Source: Actinophytocola sp.
GTDB lineage: Bacteria > Actinomycetota > Actinomycetes > Mycobacteriales > Pseudonocardiaceae
Reading direction: 5' to 3'
NCBI GenBank assembly: GCA_009377475.1
Contig: WHTY01000022.1
Coordinates: 1-52,833, forward strand
DNA: 52,833 nucleotides
Within the stretch, counting starts at the first letter, position 1, and each line of letters starts with the position of its first letter. Below the pieces are notes generated by a model. It made no database searches. It was not told the DNA's origin and saw only the letters and a program-made list of their open reading frames with translations. Below, piece after piece: positions 32,889 through 41,971 of this stretch. Position numbers and translations under genes: made by a program.

Positions 32889-33809
32889 ATGAGTACGGAC
32901 ACAGCCGTGGCCGCGATCGTCGGCCCGGGCAACATCGGCACCGACCTGCTGGCGAAGCTCCGCCGCAGCGAGCTGGTCGACGTGCGGTACATGGTGGGCG
33001 TTGTGCCCGAATCCGACGGCCTCACCCGGGCGGCGGAACTCGGGCTGGAGACGTCGGCCGGGGGCGTGGACTGGCTGCTCACCCGCGACCGGCTGCCGGA
33101 CCTGGTGTTCGAGGCGACGTCGGCGAAGGCGCACGCCGCCAACGCGCCGCGCTACGCCGGAGCGGGCATCACCGCGGTCGACCTCACTCCGGCGGCGCTC
33201 GGCCCGTTCACTTGCCCGGTGGTCAACATCGGTGACCAGCTCGACGCGCCCAACGTCAACATGATCACCTGCGGCGGGCAGGCGACGATCCCGATCGTGC
33301 ACGCCGTCTCCCGCGTCATCCCGGTGCCGTACGCCGAGATCGTGGCGTCCGTGTCGTCGCGCTCGGCCGGTCCCGGCACCCGCGCGAACATCGACGAGTT
33401 CACCGAGACCACGGCGGCGGGCATCGAGAAGGTTGGCGGCGCGGACCGGGGCAAGGCGATCATCATCATCAATCCCGTCGAGCCGCCGATGATCATGCGC
33501 GACACGGTGTTCTGCGCCATCGACCCGGACGCCGACCGCGACGCGATCAGCGAGTCGATCCACCGCATGGTCTCCGACGTGCAGGTCTACGTGCCGGGCT
33601 ATCGGCTCAAGGCCGACCCGCAGTTCGACGACCCGCAGCCGAACTGGAACGGCCGTGCGCGGGTCGCGGTGTTCCTCGAGGTCGCGGGCAACGGCGACTA
33701 CCTGCCGACCTATGCGGGGAATCTCGACATCATGACCGCCGCCGCGTCGCGGGCAGGGGAGCTGCTGGCGGAGAAGATCATTGCCGACCGGAAGGCGGTG
33801 CGGGCCTGA
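32889..33809 (+). CDS. mhpF: Acylating acetaldehyde dehydrogenase
   Basis: The 306-residue enzyme oxidises acetaldehyde (or propanal) to the acyl-CoA with NAD. It shows the NAD-binding [14 protein letters not shown] near the N-terminus, catalytic Cys in [15 protein letters not shown] (C129) and the conserved [20 protein letters not shown]. It channels its substrate from the aldolase encoded next, and their stop and start overlap (TGATG). There is no ribosome site upstream of ATG 32889, so it may be leaderless. In actinobacteria such pairs act in aromatic or steroid ring degradation (HsaG-like). Confidence 0.93.
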   Translation: MSTDTAVAAIVGPGNIGTDLLAKLRRSELVDVRYMVGVVPESDGLTRAAELGLETSAGGVDWLLTRDRLPDLVFEATSAKAHAANAPRYAGAGITAVDLTPAALGPFTCPVVNIGDQLDAPNVNMITCGGQATIPIVHAVSRVIPVPYAEIVASVSSRSAGPGTRANIDEFTETTAAGIEKVGGADRGKAIIIINPVEPPMIMRDTVFCAIDPDADRDAISESIHRMVSDVQVYVPGYRLKADPQFDDPQPNWNGRARVAVFLEVAGNGDYLPTYAGNLDIMTAAASRAGELLAEKIIADRKAVRA

Positions 33810-34858
33810 TGGGTATCTGGGACAGTGACACACAAATCCAGCGCGACGTCCGGATTGTCGACACCTCGCTGCGGGACGGCAGCCACGCCATGGCGCACCA
33901 GTTCACCGAGGCCAACGTCCGCGACACGGTGCGGGCGCTGGACGACGCCGGGGTGTCGCTGATCGAGGTCAGCCACGGCGACGGCCTCGGCGGGTCGACG
34001 TTCAACTACGGCTTCTCGCTGGTCGATGAACGCAAACTCATCAAGGCCGCCGTCGACGAGGCACAGCGGGCCAGGATCGCCGTGCTGCTGCTCCCCGGCC
34101 TGGGCACGGTCACCGACCTGCGCGCCGCCGCCGACCTGGGCGCGGGCGCGGTCCGCATCGCCACGCACTGCACCGAGGCCGACGTCTCCATCCAGCACTT
34201 CGAGGCCGCCCGCGACCTGGGGCTGGAGACCGTCGGGTTCCTGATGCTCTCGCACATGTCCACGCCGGAGGAGTTGGCCAAGCAGGGCCGGATCATGGTG
34301 GATGCCGGGTGCCAGTGCGTCTACGTGGTCGACTCGGCGGGCGCGCTGATACTGGAGGATGCCGCCGACCGGGTGGCCGCGCTCGTGGCCGAGTTCGACG
34401 GCCAGGCGCAGGTCGGCTACCACGGCCACCAGAACCTGTCGTTCGGCGTCGCCAACTCGGTGCTGGCCTACCGGGCGGGCGCGCGGCAGATCGACGGCTC
34501 GCTGGTCGCGCTCGGCGCGGGCGCGGGCAACTCGCCGACCGAGGTGCTGGCGGCGACGTTCCACCGGCTCGGCATCGAGACCGGCGTGGACAAGGACATC
34601 CTGATGGACGCCGCCGAGAACGTCGTCAAGCCGTTCATCACGCGCCTGCCGGTGATGGACCGGTCCTCGATCGTGCAGGGCGTGGCCGGGGTGTACTCGT
34701 CGTTCCTGCTGCACGCCGAGCGCGCCGCCGAACGGTACGGCGTGCCAGCGCACGAGATCCTGTACCGCTGCGGCGAACGTCGTTACGTCGGCGGCCAGGA
34801 GGACATGATCATAAACATCGCGCTGGAGATCGCCGAGGAACGGCAGGCGGTGGGATAA
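33809..34858 (+). CDS. dmpG: 4-hydroxy-2-oxovalerate aldolase
   Basis: The 349-residue enzyme splits 4-hydroxy-2-oxoacids to pyruvate and an aldehyde. It has the DmpG/HsaF motifs: [20 protein letters not shown] (about 11-30), the metal-binding [14 protein letters not shown] and the C-terminal DmpG communication domain ([20 protein letters not shown]). It forms a channelling complex with the dehydrogenase. The hydratase that normally precedes it (hsaE/dmpE) is missing from the cluster, so its substrate must come from elsewhere. Confidence 0.93.
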   Translation: MGIWDSDTQIQRDVRIVDTSLRDGSHAMAHQFTEANVRDTVRALDDAGVSLIEVSHGDGLGGSTFNYGFSLVDERKLIKAAVDEAQRARIAVLLLPGLGTVTDLRAAADLGAGAVRIATHCTEADVSIQHFEAARDLGLETVGFLMLSHMSTPEELAKQGRIMVDAGCQCVYVVDSAGALILEDAADRVAALVAEFDGQAQVGYHGHQNLSFGVANSVLAYRAGARQIDGSLVALGAGAGNSPTEVLAATFHRLGIETGVDKDILMDAAENVVKPFITRLPVMDRSSIVQGVAGVYSSFLLHAERAAERYGVPAHEILYRCGERRYVGGQEDMIINIALEIAEERQAVG

Positions 34859-34861
34859 CGC

Positions 34862-35344
34862 ATGGCCACCGTCAAGCCACGCCCCAAAGGACTCGACTCA
34901 CCGTTGGTGCCGAGGCTCATCAAGCTCGGCAGCCGCGCGCAAGCATGGATGTACCGACGCACGAACGGCCGCATCGGCAGCACGTGGCGCATCGGCGCGG
35001 CGTTCCGGAACCCGGTCGAGCTGCTGCTGCTCGACCACCGGGGGCGCAAGTCCGGCACCGTCTACACCGCCCCGCTGCTGTACCTCGCCGATGGTGAGAA
35101 CGTCGTTGTGGTGGCGTCGCAGGGCGGGTTGCCGCGTCACCCGCAGTGGTACCGCAACCTGTGCGCGAACCCCGACACTGACGTGCGGATCAAGTCCGAG
35201 GTCAGGGCGGTGCGCGCCCGCACCGCGACTCGGCAGGAGCGGGACACGCTGTGGCCTCGGCTCGTCGCGCTGTATCCCGACTTCGCCAGCTACCAGTCGT
35301 GGACCGAGCGCGAGATCCCCGTCGTGATCCTCGAACCCCGCTGA
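34862..35344 (+). CDS. Deazaflavin (F420)-dependent nitroreductase-family protein
   Basis: The 160-residue protein is of the Ddn/DUF385 type: FRNPVELLLLDHRGRKSGTV (about 48-67), ASQGGLPRHPQWYRNLCANP and a C-terminal WTEREIPVVILEP. These are F420H2-binding split-barrel proteins of actinobacteria. It lies three bases after the aldolase stop and nine before the LLM oxidoreductase, so it belongs to the same operon. The substrate is unknown. Confidence 0.86.
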   Translation: MATVKPRPKGLDSPLVPRLIKLGSRAQAWMYRRTNGRIGSTWRIGAAFRNPVELLLLDHRGRKSGTVYTAPLLYLADGENVVVVASQGGLPRHPQWYRNLCANPDTDVRIKSEVRAVRARTATRQERDTLWPRLVALYPDFASYQSWTEREIPVVILEPR

Positions 35345-35353
35345 GGAGCTGAC

Positions 35354-36193
35354 ATGCGCAACGGCGTCGTGCTGTTCACCTCGGACCGGGGTATCACCCC
35401 CGCCGCGCTGGCCGTCGCGGCGGAGGAACGCGGGTTCGACACGCTCTACGTCCCCGAGCACACCCACATCCCGGTGAAGCGGGAGGCGGCCCACCCCGGC
35501 ACCGGCGACGCGACGCTGCCGGACGACCGCTACCTACGCACGCTGGATCCGTGGGTGTCGCTGGCCACCGCTGCCGCCGTGACCAGCCGCATCCGGCTCG
35601 CCACCGCCGTCGCGCTGCCGGTGGAGTCCGACCCGATCACGCTGGCCAAGACCATCGCGACGCTGGACCACCTCTCCGGCGGGCGGGTCACGCTCGGGGC
35701 GGGCTTCGGCTGGAACACCGACGAACTCGCCGACCACCACGTGCCAGCAGGCAAGCGACGCACCGTGCTGCGCGAGTACGTCGAGGCGATGCGCGCGCTG
35801 TGGACGCAGGACGAGGCGTCGTACGCCGGGAAGTTCGTGTCGTTCGGCGCGTCGTGGGCGTACCCGAAGCCGGTGCAGACCCACATCCCGCTCATCATCG
35901 GCGCGGGCGGCGGGCCGAAGACGTTCACCTGGATCGCCCACAGCGCCGACGGCTGGATGACTACGCCGCGTGAGCATGGCACCCCCGCGAAGGTGGCCGC
36001 GCTGCGAGAGGCGTGGTCCGCGGCGGGGCGGGCCGGTAGCCCCGAGGTGCACGTGCTGGTCGCGGCCAAGCCGTCGCCGGACGACATCGCCGCGTGGCAG
36101 GAGTGCGGCGTCGACGAGCTGATCTGGGGTGTGCCCGACAAGTCCGAGCGCGAGGTGCTGTCCTATCTGGACAAGCTGGCCGGGCGGCTGTGA
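35354..36193 (+). CDS. LLM-class F420-dependent oxidoreductase
   Basis: The 279-residue luciferase-like protein is of the TIGR03619-like F420 subgroup: FDTLYVPEHTHIPVKREA (about 29-46), DPWVSLATAAAVTSRIRLAT, SGGRVTLGAGFGWNTDELAD and PLIIGAGGGPKTFTWIA. It completes the operon with a GAGGAG ribosome site. It probably oxidises or reduces an intermediate related to the aldolase pathway, with F420 as cofactor. The convergent small gene begins four bases after its stop. Confidence 0.88.
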   Translation: MRNGVVLFTSDRGITPAALAVAAEERGFDTLYVPEHTHIPVKREAAHPGTGDATLPDDRYLRTLDPWVSLATAAAVTSRIRLATAVALPVESDPITLAKTIATLDHLSGGRVTLGAGFGWNTDELADHHVPAGKRRTVLREYVEAMRALWTQDEASYAGKFVSFGASWAYPKPVQTHIPLIIGAGGGPKTFTWIAHSADGWMTTPREHGTPAKVAALREAWSAAGRAGSPEVHVLVAAKPSPDDIAAWQECGVDELIWGVPDKSEREVLSYLDKLAGRL

Positions 36194-36196
36194 TCG

Positions 36197-36445
36197 TCAG
36201 CGGCGCGGCGGTGCCGGTGGGACGACCTTGCCCGCCACGAGAGTGTCCGCGTCGAACTCGACCAGCTGCTCGTCGCGCCGCCGGACCGCGATCCGTCCCT
36301 GCTCCCAGCGTTCCAGCACACCCACGACGTCGGTGAACCGGCCGTCGGCCACGCGGCGTCGCAGCGACACCCGCTGGCCGACGTCGTCAGGAGTGACCGC
36401 CACGGTCAGGCGGAACCCCGCTGCGGGGCGTGGGTCATCGGGCAT
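36197..36445 (-). CDS. Stand-alone SH3-like domain (Rv0428c N-terminal type)
   Basis: This 82-residue protein resembles the N-terminal domain of Rv0428c-like acetyltransferases: VGQRVSLRRRVADGRFTDVVGVLERWEQG and VRRRDEQLVEFDADTLVAGK, ending VVPPAPPRR. The GNAT catalytic domain that normally follows is missing; a convergent gene occupies that position. It is either a domain expressed alone or the remnant of a longer gene. Confidence 0.7.
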   Translation of the reverse strand: MPDDPRPAAGFRLTVAVTPDDVGQRVSLRRRVADGRFTDVVGVLERWEQGRIAVRRRDEQLVEFDADTLVAGKVVPPAPPRR

Positions 36446-36493
36446 CGGGCCGTCCGGGTCGGGAGGGACTTGGCGCAGCCGACCCTACCCGCG

Positions 36494-36527
36494 CCTGGTC
36501 CTCCCGGCGCGTGCCAGGAGGACCAGG
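36494..36527 (-). terminator. 11-bp stem-loop downstream of the secreted-protein gene
   Basis: Arms CCTGGTCCTCC (36494-36504) and GGAGGACCAGG (36517-36527) are perfectly complementary with a 12-base loop, ten bases past the stop at 36538. There is no T-run, but the stem and position fit a terminator for the leftward transcript. Confidence 0.7.
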
Positions 36528-36537
36528 TCGGCCGGGA

Positions 36538-37440
36538 TCAGTAGGCGCAGATCGCCTGGAAGACGATGAAGTCCCAGTCCGCGCTCGTTGGTGTGGTCTC
36601 CACCGCGTGAGCCATCGCGCGTCGCAAGTCGTTGTACGGGTACACGACCTGCAGGGCGACACCGGCCGGTGCGTTGACGATGGTCGCCGCGCCTGCGCCG
36701 TGCACGCGCTTGCCGTTCGGGCAGGTCGCCATGGCGGTCTTGGTCGACTCCGAGTCCCGGTTGGACGACGCGCCGTAGACGACCTCGTAGCCGTACGGCG
36801 GTTGCACGCACACCGCGTACGCCGTGACGTTCCAGTTGCCGCTGTAGCCGTTGGCTTCCTCCCGCGCCTGCGCCCGGGTGATGTCGCCGCTACCCGATGC
36901 CCGCGCGATCTGTAGCGCGACCTCACCGGTCGAGGCGTAGTTCACCCGCGCGCCGGAGCCGATCGCCCGCTTCCCTGACGGGCAGACCGCCTTCGCGTGC
37001 TGGCGAGACTGCGACGAGTAGGACGTCGTGCCGGTGACGATCTGGTGCCCCGACATCGGGTTGGCGCAGATCGCGTACGCCTGCACCCACCAGTTGCCCG
37101 AGGTGTAGATCAGCTCCTCTGCGGTGACCCGGTAGCCGTCGCGGTACCCCTGGAACGGCCGTAGCTCCGTCAGCGCCAGGTTGTCCTCGGCGACGCGGTC
37201 GACCGCGTGCACCCAGCCGCCACCGCCGACGACCTGCTTGCCGGACGGGCACCGCGCGATCGCCGTCTTGGACGCCTGCGAGTCGGCGGTCGGAGTCGGC
37301 GAGGACACCTTCTCCAGCCCGGTGACGGCGGACGCGGGAGCGGCGGTGGTGAGCTGCGCCGTATCGAGCGCGCCCGCCACGAGGGCCAGCGCCATGGCTC
37401 TGCTGACCCAGCGGGTCACGGTGCGATATCTGCTAGTCAT
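36538..37440 (-). CDS. Secreted three-repeat protein of unknown function
   Basis: The 300-residue protein has a Sec signal peptide (about 1-39, RAMALALVAGALDTAQLTTA to ASA) and three repeats of about 85 residues. Each repeat begins with A(x)CP(S/N)GK and a G(x)G(A/G) pair, has a Trp near its end (NWWVQAYAIC, NWNVTAYAVC, DWDFIVFQAIC) and closes with a Cys, suggesting one disulfide per repeat. ATG 37440 follows AAGGAG. No known family is recognised. It may be a cell-surface or extracellular binding protein. It stands alone with a terminator. Confidence 0.75.
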   Translation of the reverse strand: MTSRYRTVTRWVSRAMALALVAGALDTAQLTTAAPASAVTGLEKVSSPTPTADSQASKTAIARCPSGKQVVGGGGWVHAVDRVAEDNLALTELRPFQGYRDGYRVTAEELIYTSGNWWVQAYAICANPMSGHQIVTGTTSYSSQSRQHAKAVCPSGKRAIGSGARVNYASTGEVALQIARASGSGDITRAQAREEANGYSGNWNVTAYAVCVQPPYGYEVVYGASSNRDSESTKTAMATCPNGKRVHGAGAATIVNAPAGVALQVVYPYNDLRRAMAHAVETTPTSADWDFIVFQAICAY

Positions 37441-37764
37441 GCTGAACTCCTTCGTGCGTATTGGCCCTTGCGACCTCCGCGCGTGGTGTGTCCCCGTGAC
37501 GCGGGAGCGACCGCGTGTTGGCCAGGGGGCTCGCCCCGTCGTGATGTGCGGTGCCGCGGCCTCGCGGCACGTCGCATACTGTGGCGCGGCGGCCAGCGCG
37601 ACGTCGTTGCGCGCGGACACCAAGGTTCCGTGTTCGTCGACACTGTGTCGTCGGCGCAGGGGCGAAGTCGTCGGCGCAGGACGAGCACGCTGCGCGCCCC
37701 GGCTCGCGTAGGACTTGCGCTCGGCGTGCTGGAACGCGTGGGCGATGGGCATTGGCCCGTGAAG
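37441..37764. other. Gene-free upstream region with short repeats
   Basis: No gene is supported in these 324 bases between two minus-strand genes. It contains a perfect 8-bp hairpin GTGCCGCG-GCCT-CGCGGCAC (37551-37570) and two copies of GTCGTCGGCGCAGG (37647-37660, 37667-37680) with a 20-base spacing. Its right part follows the HNH gene stop and its left part should hold the promoter of the secreted-protein gene. Confidence 0.5.
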
Positions 37765-38877
37765 TTAGGCGGCTCGGGGTTCGGCGCGCGCCATCCAAGG
37801 TGGCGGGATGCAGAGTGGGATGCCGTTGGGCCGCATTTCTATCCGCCATTCCGAATGATGAATCAATCGGTGGCACGCCGTGCACAACAGGCACAAATTA
37901 TCGATGTCAGTGGGGCCGAGATCGAGCCAGTGAATAATGTGGTGTGCGTGGCACCATTTGGGTGGACGGCCGCACTTGATGCAGCATTTGTCGCGTAGTT
38001 CGAGCGCACGGCGTTGGGCGAGAGTGACGAGCCGTTCGTTGCGTCCGAGGTCGAGAATTTCACCCTCCGAGCCAAGTACGGCGGGGATGACGCCTGCGTC
38101 GCAGGCCCAGTAGCGGGCTTGTTGTGCGCTGATGGGCAGGTCACCCAGCATCGCCTGACCGCGCTGGTCCAGTGCGGCTTTCAACGCGTCGTAGGACAAC
38201 GTCACGATCACATTGGGGCGCTCGCCACCCTGCACGGGCAACTCCCCGCTGGCCAGGGTCAGCCCGATCAGTTCGGCGAGTGCGTCACCATTGCGTTCGG
38301 CCGTAGTGCGGATATCACGCTCGCCATCCTGGGCGGGCCGTGGCTTGGATAGGGGCGAGAGGGCAGCGAGGAACTGCTGTCCCGTTTCGGGGTCGAACTC
38401 GCCCGAGAACGCCAGCCTGCCGTTACGACGCCATCCCCACCGAAGGTCCCGCTTCGGCTTCGCCTGTTCCTCGTCGGCAGGCACGTGCGCGGAAATATCG
38501 CTGACGGTCTTGAGGATGGTGTCGACGTGCTCGGTGCCGATCGCCCCCTCGGCGAACGCAGCCGCGGTGGCAGGCGCGGCCGCCGGTACGAGGCTCGATC
38601 CGATCCCGCGAACATCGTGGCAGCCCATGGCCCGCGCCGTGCGGCGGTTGGCTTCCTGGCGGCTGATCCGCAGCAGGTCGATCTGTAGCGCGTCCAGCGT
38701 GGAGTAGCCGTACTCGGCCATCGTGCCGCGCGAGGCCATCTCCGCGAGGATCGCACCTTGCTCGGCCTGCAACCGGCGGACGGCCTCCTCGCGCTTGACC
38801 AGAGAGGTGGCGAGCGCGGCCTTGTCCTGGCGCCACCACTCGGTGCCGCCGGACCCGGATTCGCTGCGCTCGATCAC
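37765..38877 (-). CDS. DUF222/HNH endonuclease family protein (13E12-like)
   Basis: The 370-residue protein has the DUF222 helical region (about 20-230, with LDALQIDLLRISRQEANRRT) and a C-terminal HNH domain with zinc-type cysteines: CCIKCGRPPKWCHAHHIIHW (about 298-317), then CLLCTACHRLIHH. GTG 38877 has no ribosome site but TATATT ends seven bases upstream. Such proteins are multicopy and often mobile in actinobacteria. The function is not known, though nuclease residues appear intact. Confidence 0.88.
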   Translation of the reverse strand: MIERSESGSGGTEWWRQDKAALATSLVKREEAVRRLQAEQGAILAEMASRGTMAEYGYSTLDALQIDLLRISRQEANRRTARAMGCHDVRGIGSSLVPAAAPATAAAFAEGAIGTEHVDTILKTVSDISAHVPADEEQAKPKRDLRWGWRRNGRLAFSGEFDPETGQQFLAALSPLSKPRPAQDGERDIRTTAERNGDALAELIGLTLASGELPVQGGERPNVIVTLSYDALKAALDQRGQAMLGDLPISAQQARYWACDAGVIPAVLGSEGEILDLGRNERLVTLAQRRALELRDKCCIKCGRPPKWCHAHHIIHWLDLGPTDIDNLCLLCTACHRLIHHSEWRIEMRPNGIPLCIPPPWMARAEPRAA

Positions 38878-38884
38878 ATGTTCG

Positions 38885-38913
38885 AATATACCAAAAACTC
38901 AAGGGCGGTTGAA
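38885..38913 (-). promoter_or_regulatory. Promoter of the DUF222/HNH gene, leaderless
   Basis: Read on the minus strand, TTCAAC (38913-38908) and TATATT (38890-38885) are separated by 17 bases, and the GTG start follows after exactly seven bases. This is a canonical leaderless arrangement. Confidence 0.75.
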
Positions 38914-39148
38914 GGCATTCAGTGGTTCGCCGCTAGCTTAATTGGTTCAGTTCCACGGAACTTCTACGCCTATCGAGCTATTACCACTTTCGTGAACCGG
39001 CTGAATATTCCGCGATAATCACTAGCATGCCTCGATTGTGTCCGGAAATCGTCGTCTCGCGCGGCCGCCAGAAAGCCAGCGGTGATCGCCATGGTCAGTC
39101 AGCGGATGGTGCGAAGGCTCCGTAGCCGGATTCCCCACGGAGCAGGGT

Positions 39149-39799
39149 TCACCGCAGGGTGTCGACGTCGTGCACCGTGATGCGTCCCCGGCCCAGCGTG
39201 AGTACACCGCGCCCCTCCAGGGCGCGCAGCACGCGGTTCGCGGTCGCTCTCGTCGTGCCCGCGACGCCAGCGACGTCGTCCTGCGTGAGCTGGATGTCCG
39301 CCCTGCCGGACGCGTCGGCGTAGAGGTCCGCGATATCGGCCAGCCGCCGGGCGACGCGCTTGTCGACGGGCAGGTACAGCGCGTCGAGCACCATCGAGGA
39401 CAGCCGCCGCACGTAGCTGGCCAGCGTCTGGGTCAGGAACCGGTCGATCGCCGGGTGCCGTTCCCGCAGTTCGAACAGGTCGGTGCGGAACAACGCGATG
39501 GTGTCGGTCTGCTCCAGCGCCTCGACGGTGGCGCTGCGGCGGGCGTCCGGGTCGAGCAGCGCCAGCTCGCCGAACGCGTCACCCGGCCCGAGCAGGGACA
39601 ACGTCGCGACGTCGCCCATCGGCGTCGTCACCCGCACCGCGACGCGACCGGACAGGATCAGGTGCAGGCAGTCGCCGGGGTCGCCCTCGTGGAAGACGAC
39701 CTCGCGGCGGCGGAACCGGCGCGGCTTGGCGGCGGCGAGCAGCTTGCGGCGCTCCGGCTCGTCCAGGTCCTGGAGCACCGGCAACTCGCTGGGAATCAT
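39149..39799 (-). CDS. Crp/Fnr-family cAMP-binding-type regulator
   Basis: The 216-residue protein has a cyclic-nucleotide-binding domain (about 12-125, FHEGDPGDCLHLILSGRVAV, then PGDAFGELALLDPDARRSAT, the phosphate-binding cassette with Glu and Arg) and a Crp-type winged helix (about 150-213, LTQDDVAGVAGTTRATANRV). The cassette residues fit real cAMP binding. It starts seven bases after the adenylate cyclase gene, so the two are co-expressed. Local control by the neighbouring cyclase is a strong inference. Confidence 0.9.
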   Translation of the reverse strand: MIPSELPVLQDLDEPERRKLLAAAKPRRFRRREVVFHEGDPGDCLHLILSGRVAVRVTTPMGDVATLSLLGPGDAFGELALLDPDARRSATVEALEQTDTIALFRTDLFELRERHPAIDRFLTQTLASYVRRLSSMVLDALYLPVDKRVARRLADIADLYADASGRADIQLTQDDVAGVAGTTRATANRVLRALEGRGVLTLGRGRITVHDVDTLR

Positions 39800-39806
39800 G
39801 CTCGCC

Positions 39807-41864
39807 TCACCTCTTTCGCAGTCTGTCCAGCACGAACACCGGCACCGGGTCCCGTTTGCCCTTCACCGCGACCGAGCCCCGGTCGGACACCACGGCGTCG
39901 TCCCAGAGGCAGTCCCGCGTGCCGGGGCCGATGACGACCTGGCCCGGCTCCGCGAGCCCTTCCAGCCGCGCCGCGAGGTTCGTGGTGTCGCCGATCGCGG
40001 TGAAGTTGCGCATCTGGTCGGCGCCGATGTTGCCGACCAGCGCGGGACCGGTGTTGATGCCGACCCGGAACCTCGGCCAGTCGTCATGTCCCGCCGCTGC
40101 CGCCGCGATGGCCTCGTGCAGCCGCAGCCCAGCTCGTGCCGCGCGCAGCGCGTGGTCGGGCTGCTGCACAGGCGCGTTGAAGATCGCCATCATCGCGTCG
40201 CCCACGAACTGCACCACGGTGCCGCCCGCGTCCAGGACCACCGGGACGGCGGCGCCGTAGTAGGTGTTGAGCATCGCGACGACGGCGTCCGGCGACGTCC
40301 GTTCCGCGAAGGGCGTGAACCCGCGGAGGTCCGCCATCAGCACCGTCACCTCGGTGATCTCGCCGCCGAGCCCCGCCTGCGCCGGGTCGGCCAGCAGCGC
40401 CGTCGCCACGTCGGGGGACATGTACGACCGGAACAGCCCGTCGAGCTGGTGATACAGCCGCGCGTTCTCCAGCGCGATCGACGTCTGGCTGGCGAACGAC
40501 GTCAGCAGCGCGCGGTCGGCGTCGGCGAAGCCGCCGGGCCGGTGCGCCTCCAGCACCCCGGCGGGACGTCCCTTCACCGTCAGCGGCAACGCCAGCGTGT
40601 CGTCGGCGGCTACGGGCGCCAGCGTCCGCAGCGCTTCCAGTGACGCGTCGGACGGCGCGCCGTCGGAAAAGGACAGTTCGCCGGACCGCAGGAGCCCGAG
40701 GCGGAGCCGGTCGTGCCGGTACGCGTCCGTTGCCAGCGTCAGCACGCGTCCCAGCAGGTCGTCCTCGGCGCGGATCACGCTGGCCTCCTCGCCGAGTGCG
40801 ACCAGCGTGCCCAGCCGCCGCGCCTGTTCCCGCTCGTGCCCGAGCGCTTCCGCCGCGCGTGCCAGGACGTCCACCTGCCGCTCGGTCAGCCCGAACCGCT
40901 CCGCCAGGCGTGCGGCCGCCGGTGCGAGCGCCCGGTCGTCGCCCGCCTCCCGACGGCGTACCGCGTCTACCATGGCCTCCAGCGCCTCGGCGTAGTCCCG
41001 CTGCAGATCCGCGACCGTCTGCTGCAGGCCGATGCTGTCGAACAGCCCGACCGACGACCCCTCGCGGCGGAATTGGACGTGCGCGCTGTAGGCGATGAAG
41101 CAGAACGCCAGCGCCATCAGCACGTGCCACAGCCACCACGACGCCTGCCAGCCGCGCGCGAACACCATCGTCGCCAGCGTCTCCGCGAGCAGCACGAACG
41201 CCGTCAACGTCGACAGCAGCACCACGGCGGGACGACGTCGATACAGCGCGAGGTAGCGCAGCGCGGCCCCGGCGTAGAGCAGGCCACCGACGATCCCGAG
41301 CGTGCGCTGGCCCGCCGTGACGGCGGCCGGGTCGGGCGGCGAGTCCAGCGGCGCGAAGCCCGCCAGCGAGATCACCGCCCACGTGAGCAGTAACGACCAC
41401 GCGAGGGCGAGCCACCACCGCCGGTCGCGCATGATCGCCGCCGTGCCGCGTTCACTCCACTCAACGGCGGACAGTGCCGCCGTGACACCGCTGAGCGTCA
41501 GGCCTACCGGGGTCGCGACGGCGAACCCGGTGTTGGCGGATTCCAGCAGCACGCCGGGCGTCGCCAGCGCGTGCAGGCCGAGGAAGCCTGCGCTGAGCAG
41601 GAACGTCAGCGACACCAGGAACTGGCGGGCGTCGTCGCGGCGCAGCGCGGCCCGGTTGATCAGCATGCCCAGGACCGCGCCGACCACCGCCGTCAGCAGC
41701 ACCAGCGCGAAGTGCGCCTCGCGGTCCTCCCAGCGCATGTCGAACTCCGGCCGGGCGATCAGCAGCCACAGCCCGAGCATCGGTGCCGCGACGTGCAGCA
41801 GCCACACGACCACCCGCATCGCCGAGCCCCGTCCCACGACGGACGTCGGCTGTGCGGCGGCCAT
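39807..41864 (-). CDS. Membrane class III adenylate cyclase with GAF domain
   Basis: The 685-residue enzyme has about seven N-terminal transmembrane helices (about 18-245), a coiled linker, a GAF domain (about 340-470) and a class III catalytic domain (about 500-660). The metal-binding aspartates are in TVLMADLRGFTPFAERT and FVGDAMMAIFNAP, and the substrate and transition-state residues in FTAIGDTTNLAARLE. ATG 41864 follows GGGAGG. It makes cAMP from ATP. Input may be a membrane or GAF-bound signal. Coupling to a Crp-like gene suggests a dedicated pathway. Confidence 0.9.
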   Translation of the reverse strand: MAAAQPTSVVGRGSAMRVVVWLLHVAAPMLGLWLLIARPEFDMRWEDREAHFALVLLTAVVGAVLGMLINRAALRRDDARQFLVSLTFLLSAGFLGLHALATPGVLLESANTGFAVATPVGLTLSGVTAALSAVEWSERGTAAIMRDRRWWLALAWSLLLTWAVISLAGFAPLDSPPDPAAVTAGQRTLGIVGGLLYAGAALRYLALYRRRPAVVLLSTLTAFVLLAETLATMVFARGWQASWWLWHVLMALAFCFIAYSAHVQFRREGSSVGLFDSIGLQQTVADLQRDYAEALEAMVDAVRRREAGDDRALAPAAARLAERFGLTERQVDVLARAAEALGHEREQARRLGTLVALGEEASVIRAEDDLLGRVLTLATDAYRHDRLRLGLLRSGELSFSDGAPSDASLEALRTLAPVAADDTLALPLTVKGRPAGVLEAHRPGGFADADRALLTSFASQTSIALENARLYHQLDGLFRSYMSPDVATALLADPAQAGLGGEITEVTVLMADLRGFTPFAERTSPDAVVAMLNTYYGAAVPVVLDAGGTVVQFVGDAMMAIFNAPVQQPDHALRAARAGLRLHEAIAAAAAGHDDWPRFRVGINTGPALVGNIGADQMRNFTAIGDTTNLAARLEGLAEPGQVVIGPGTRDCLWDDAVVSDRGSVAVKGKRDPVPVFVLDRLRKR

Positions 41865-41971
41865 GGGACACCTCCCTGTGGTGACACGAGTCGAGCACGG
41901 CGTGGTTCGCATACTAGGACGAACCGCTCAGACGGTGGTCTTTCGGTGCGTCCGGGGTGCTCGTTACTCAG

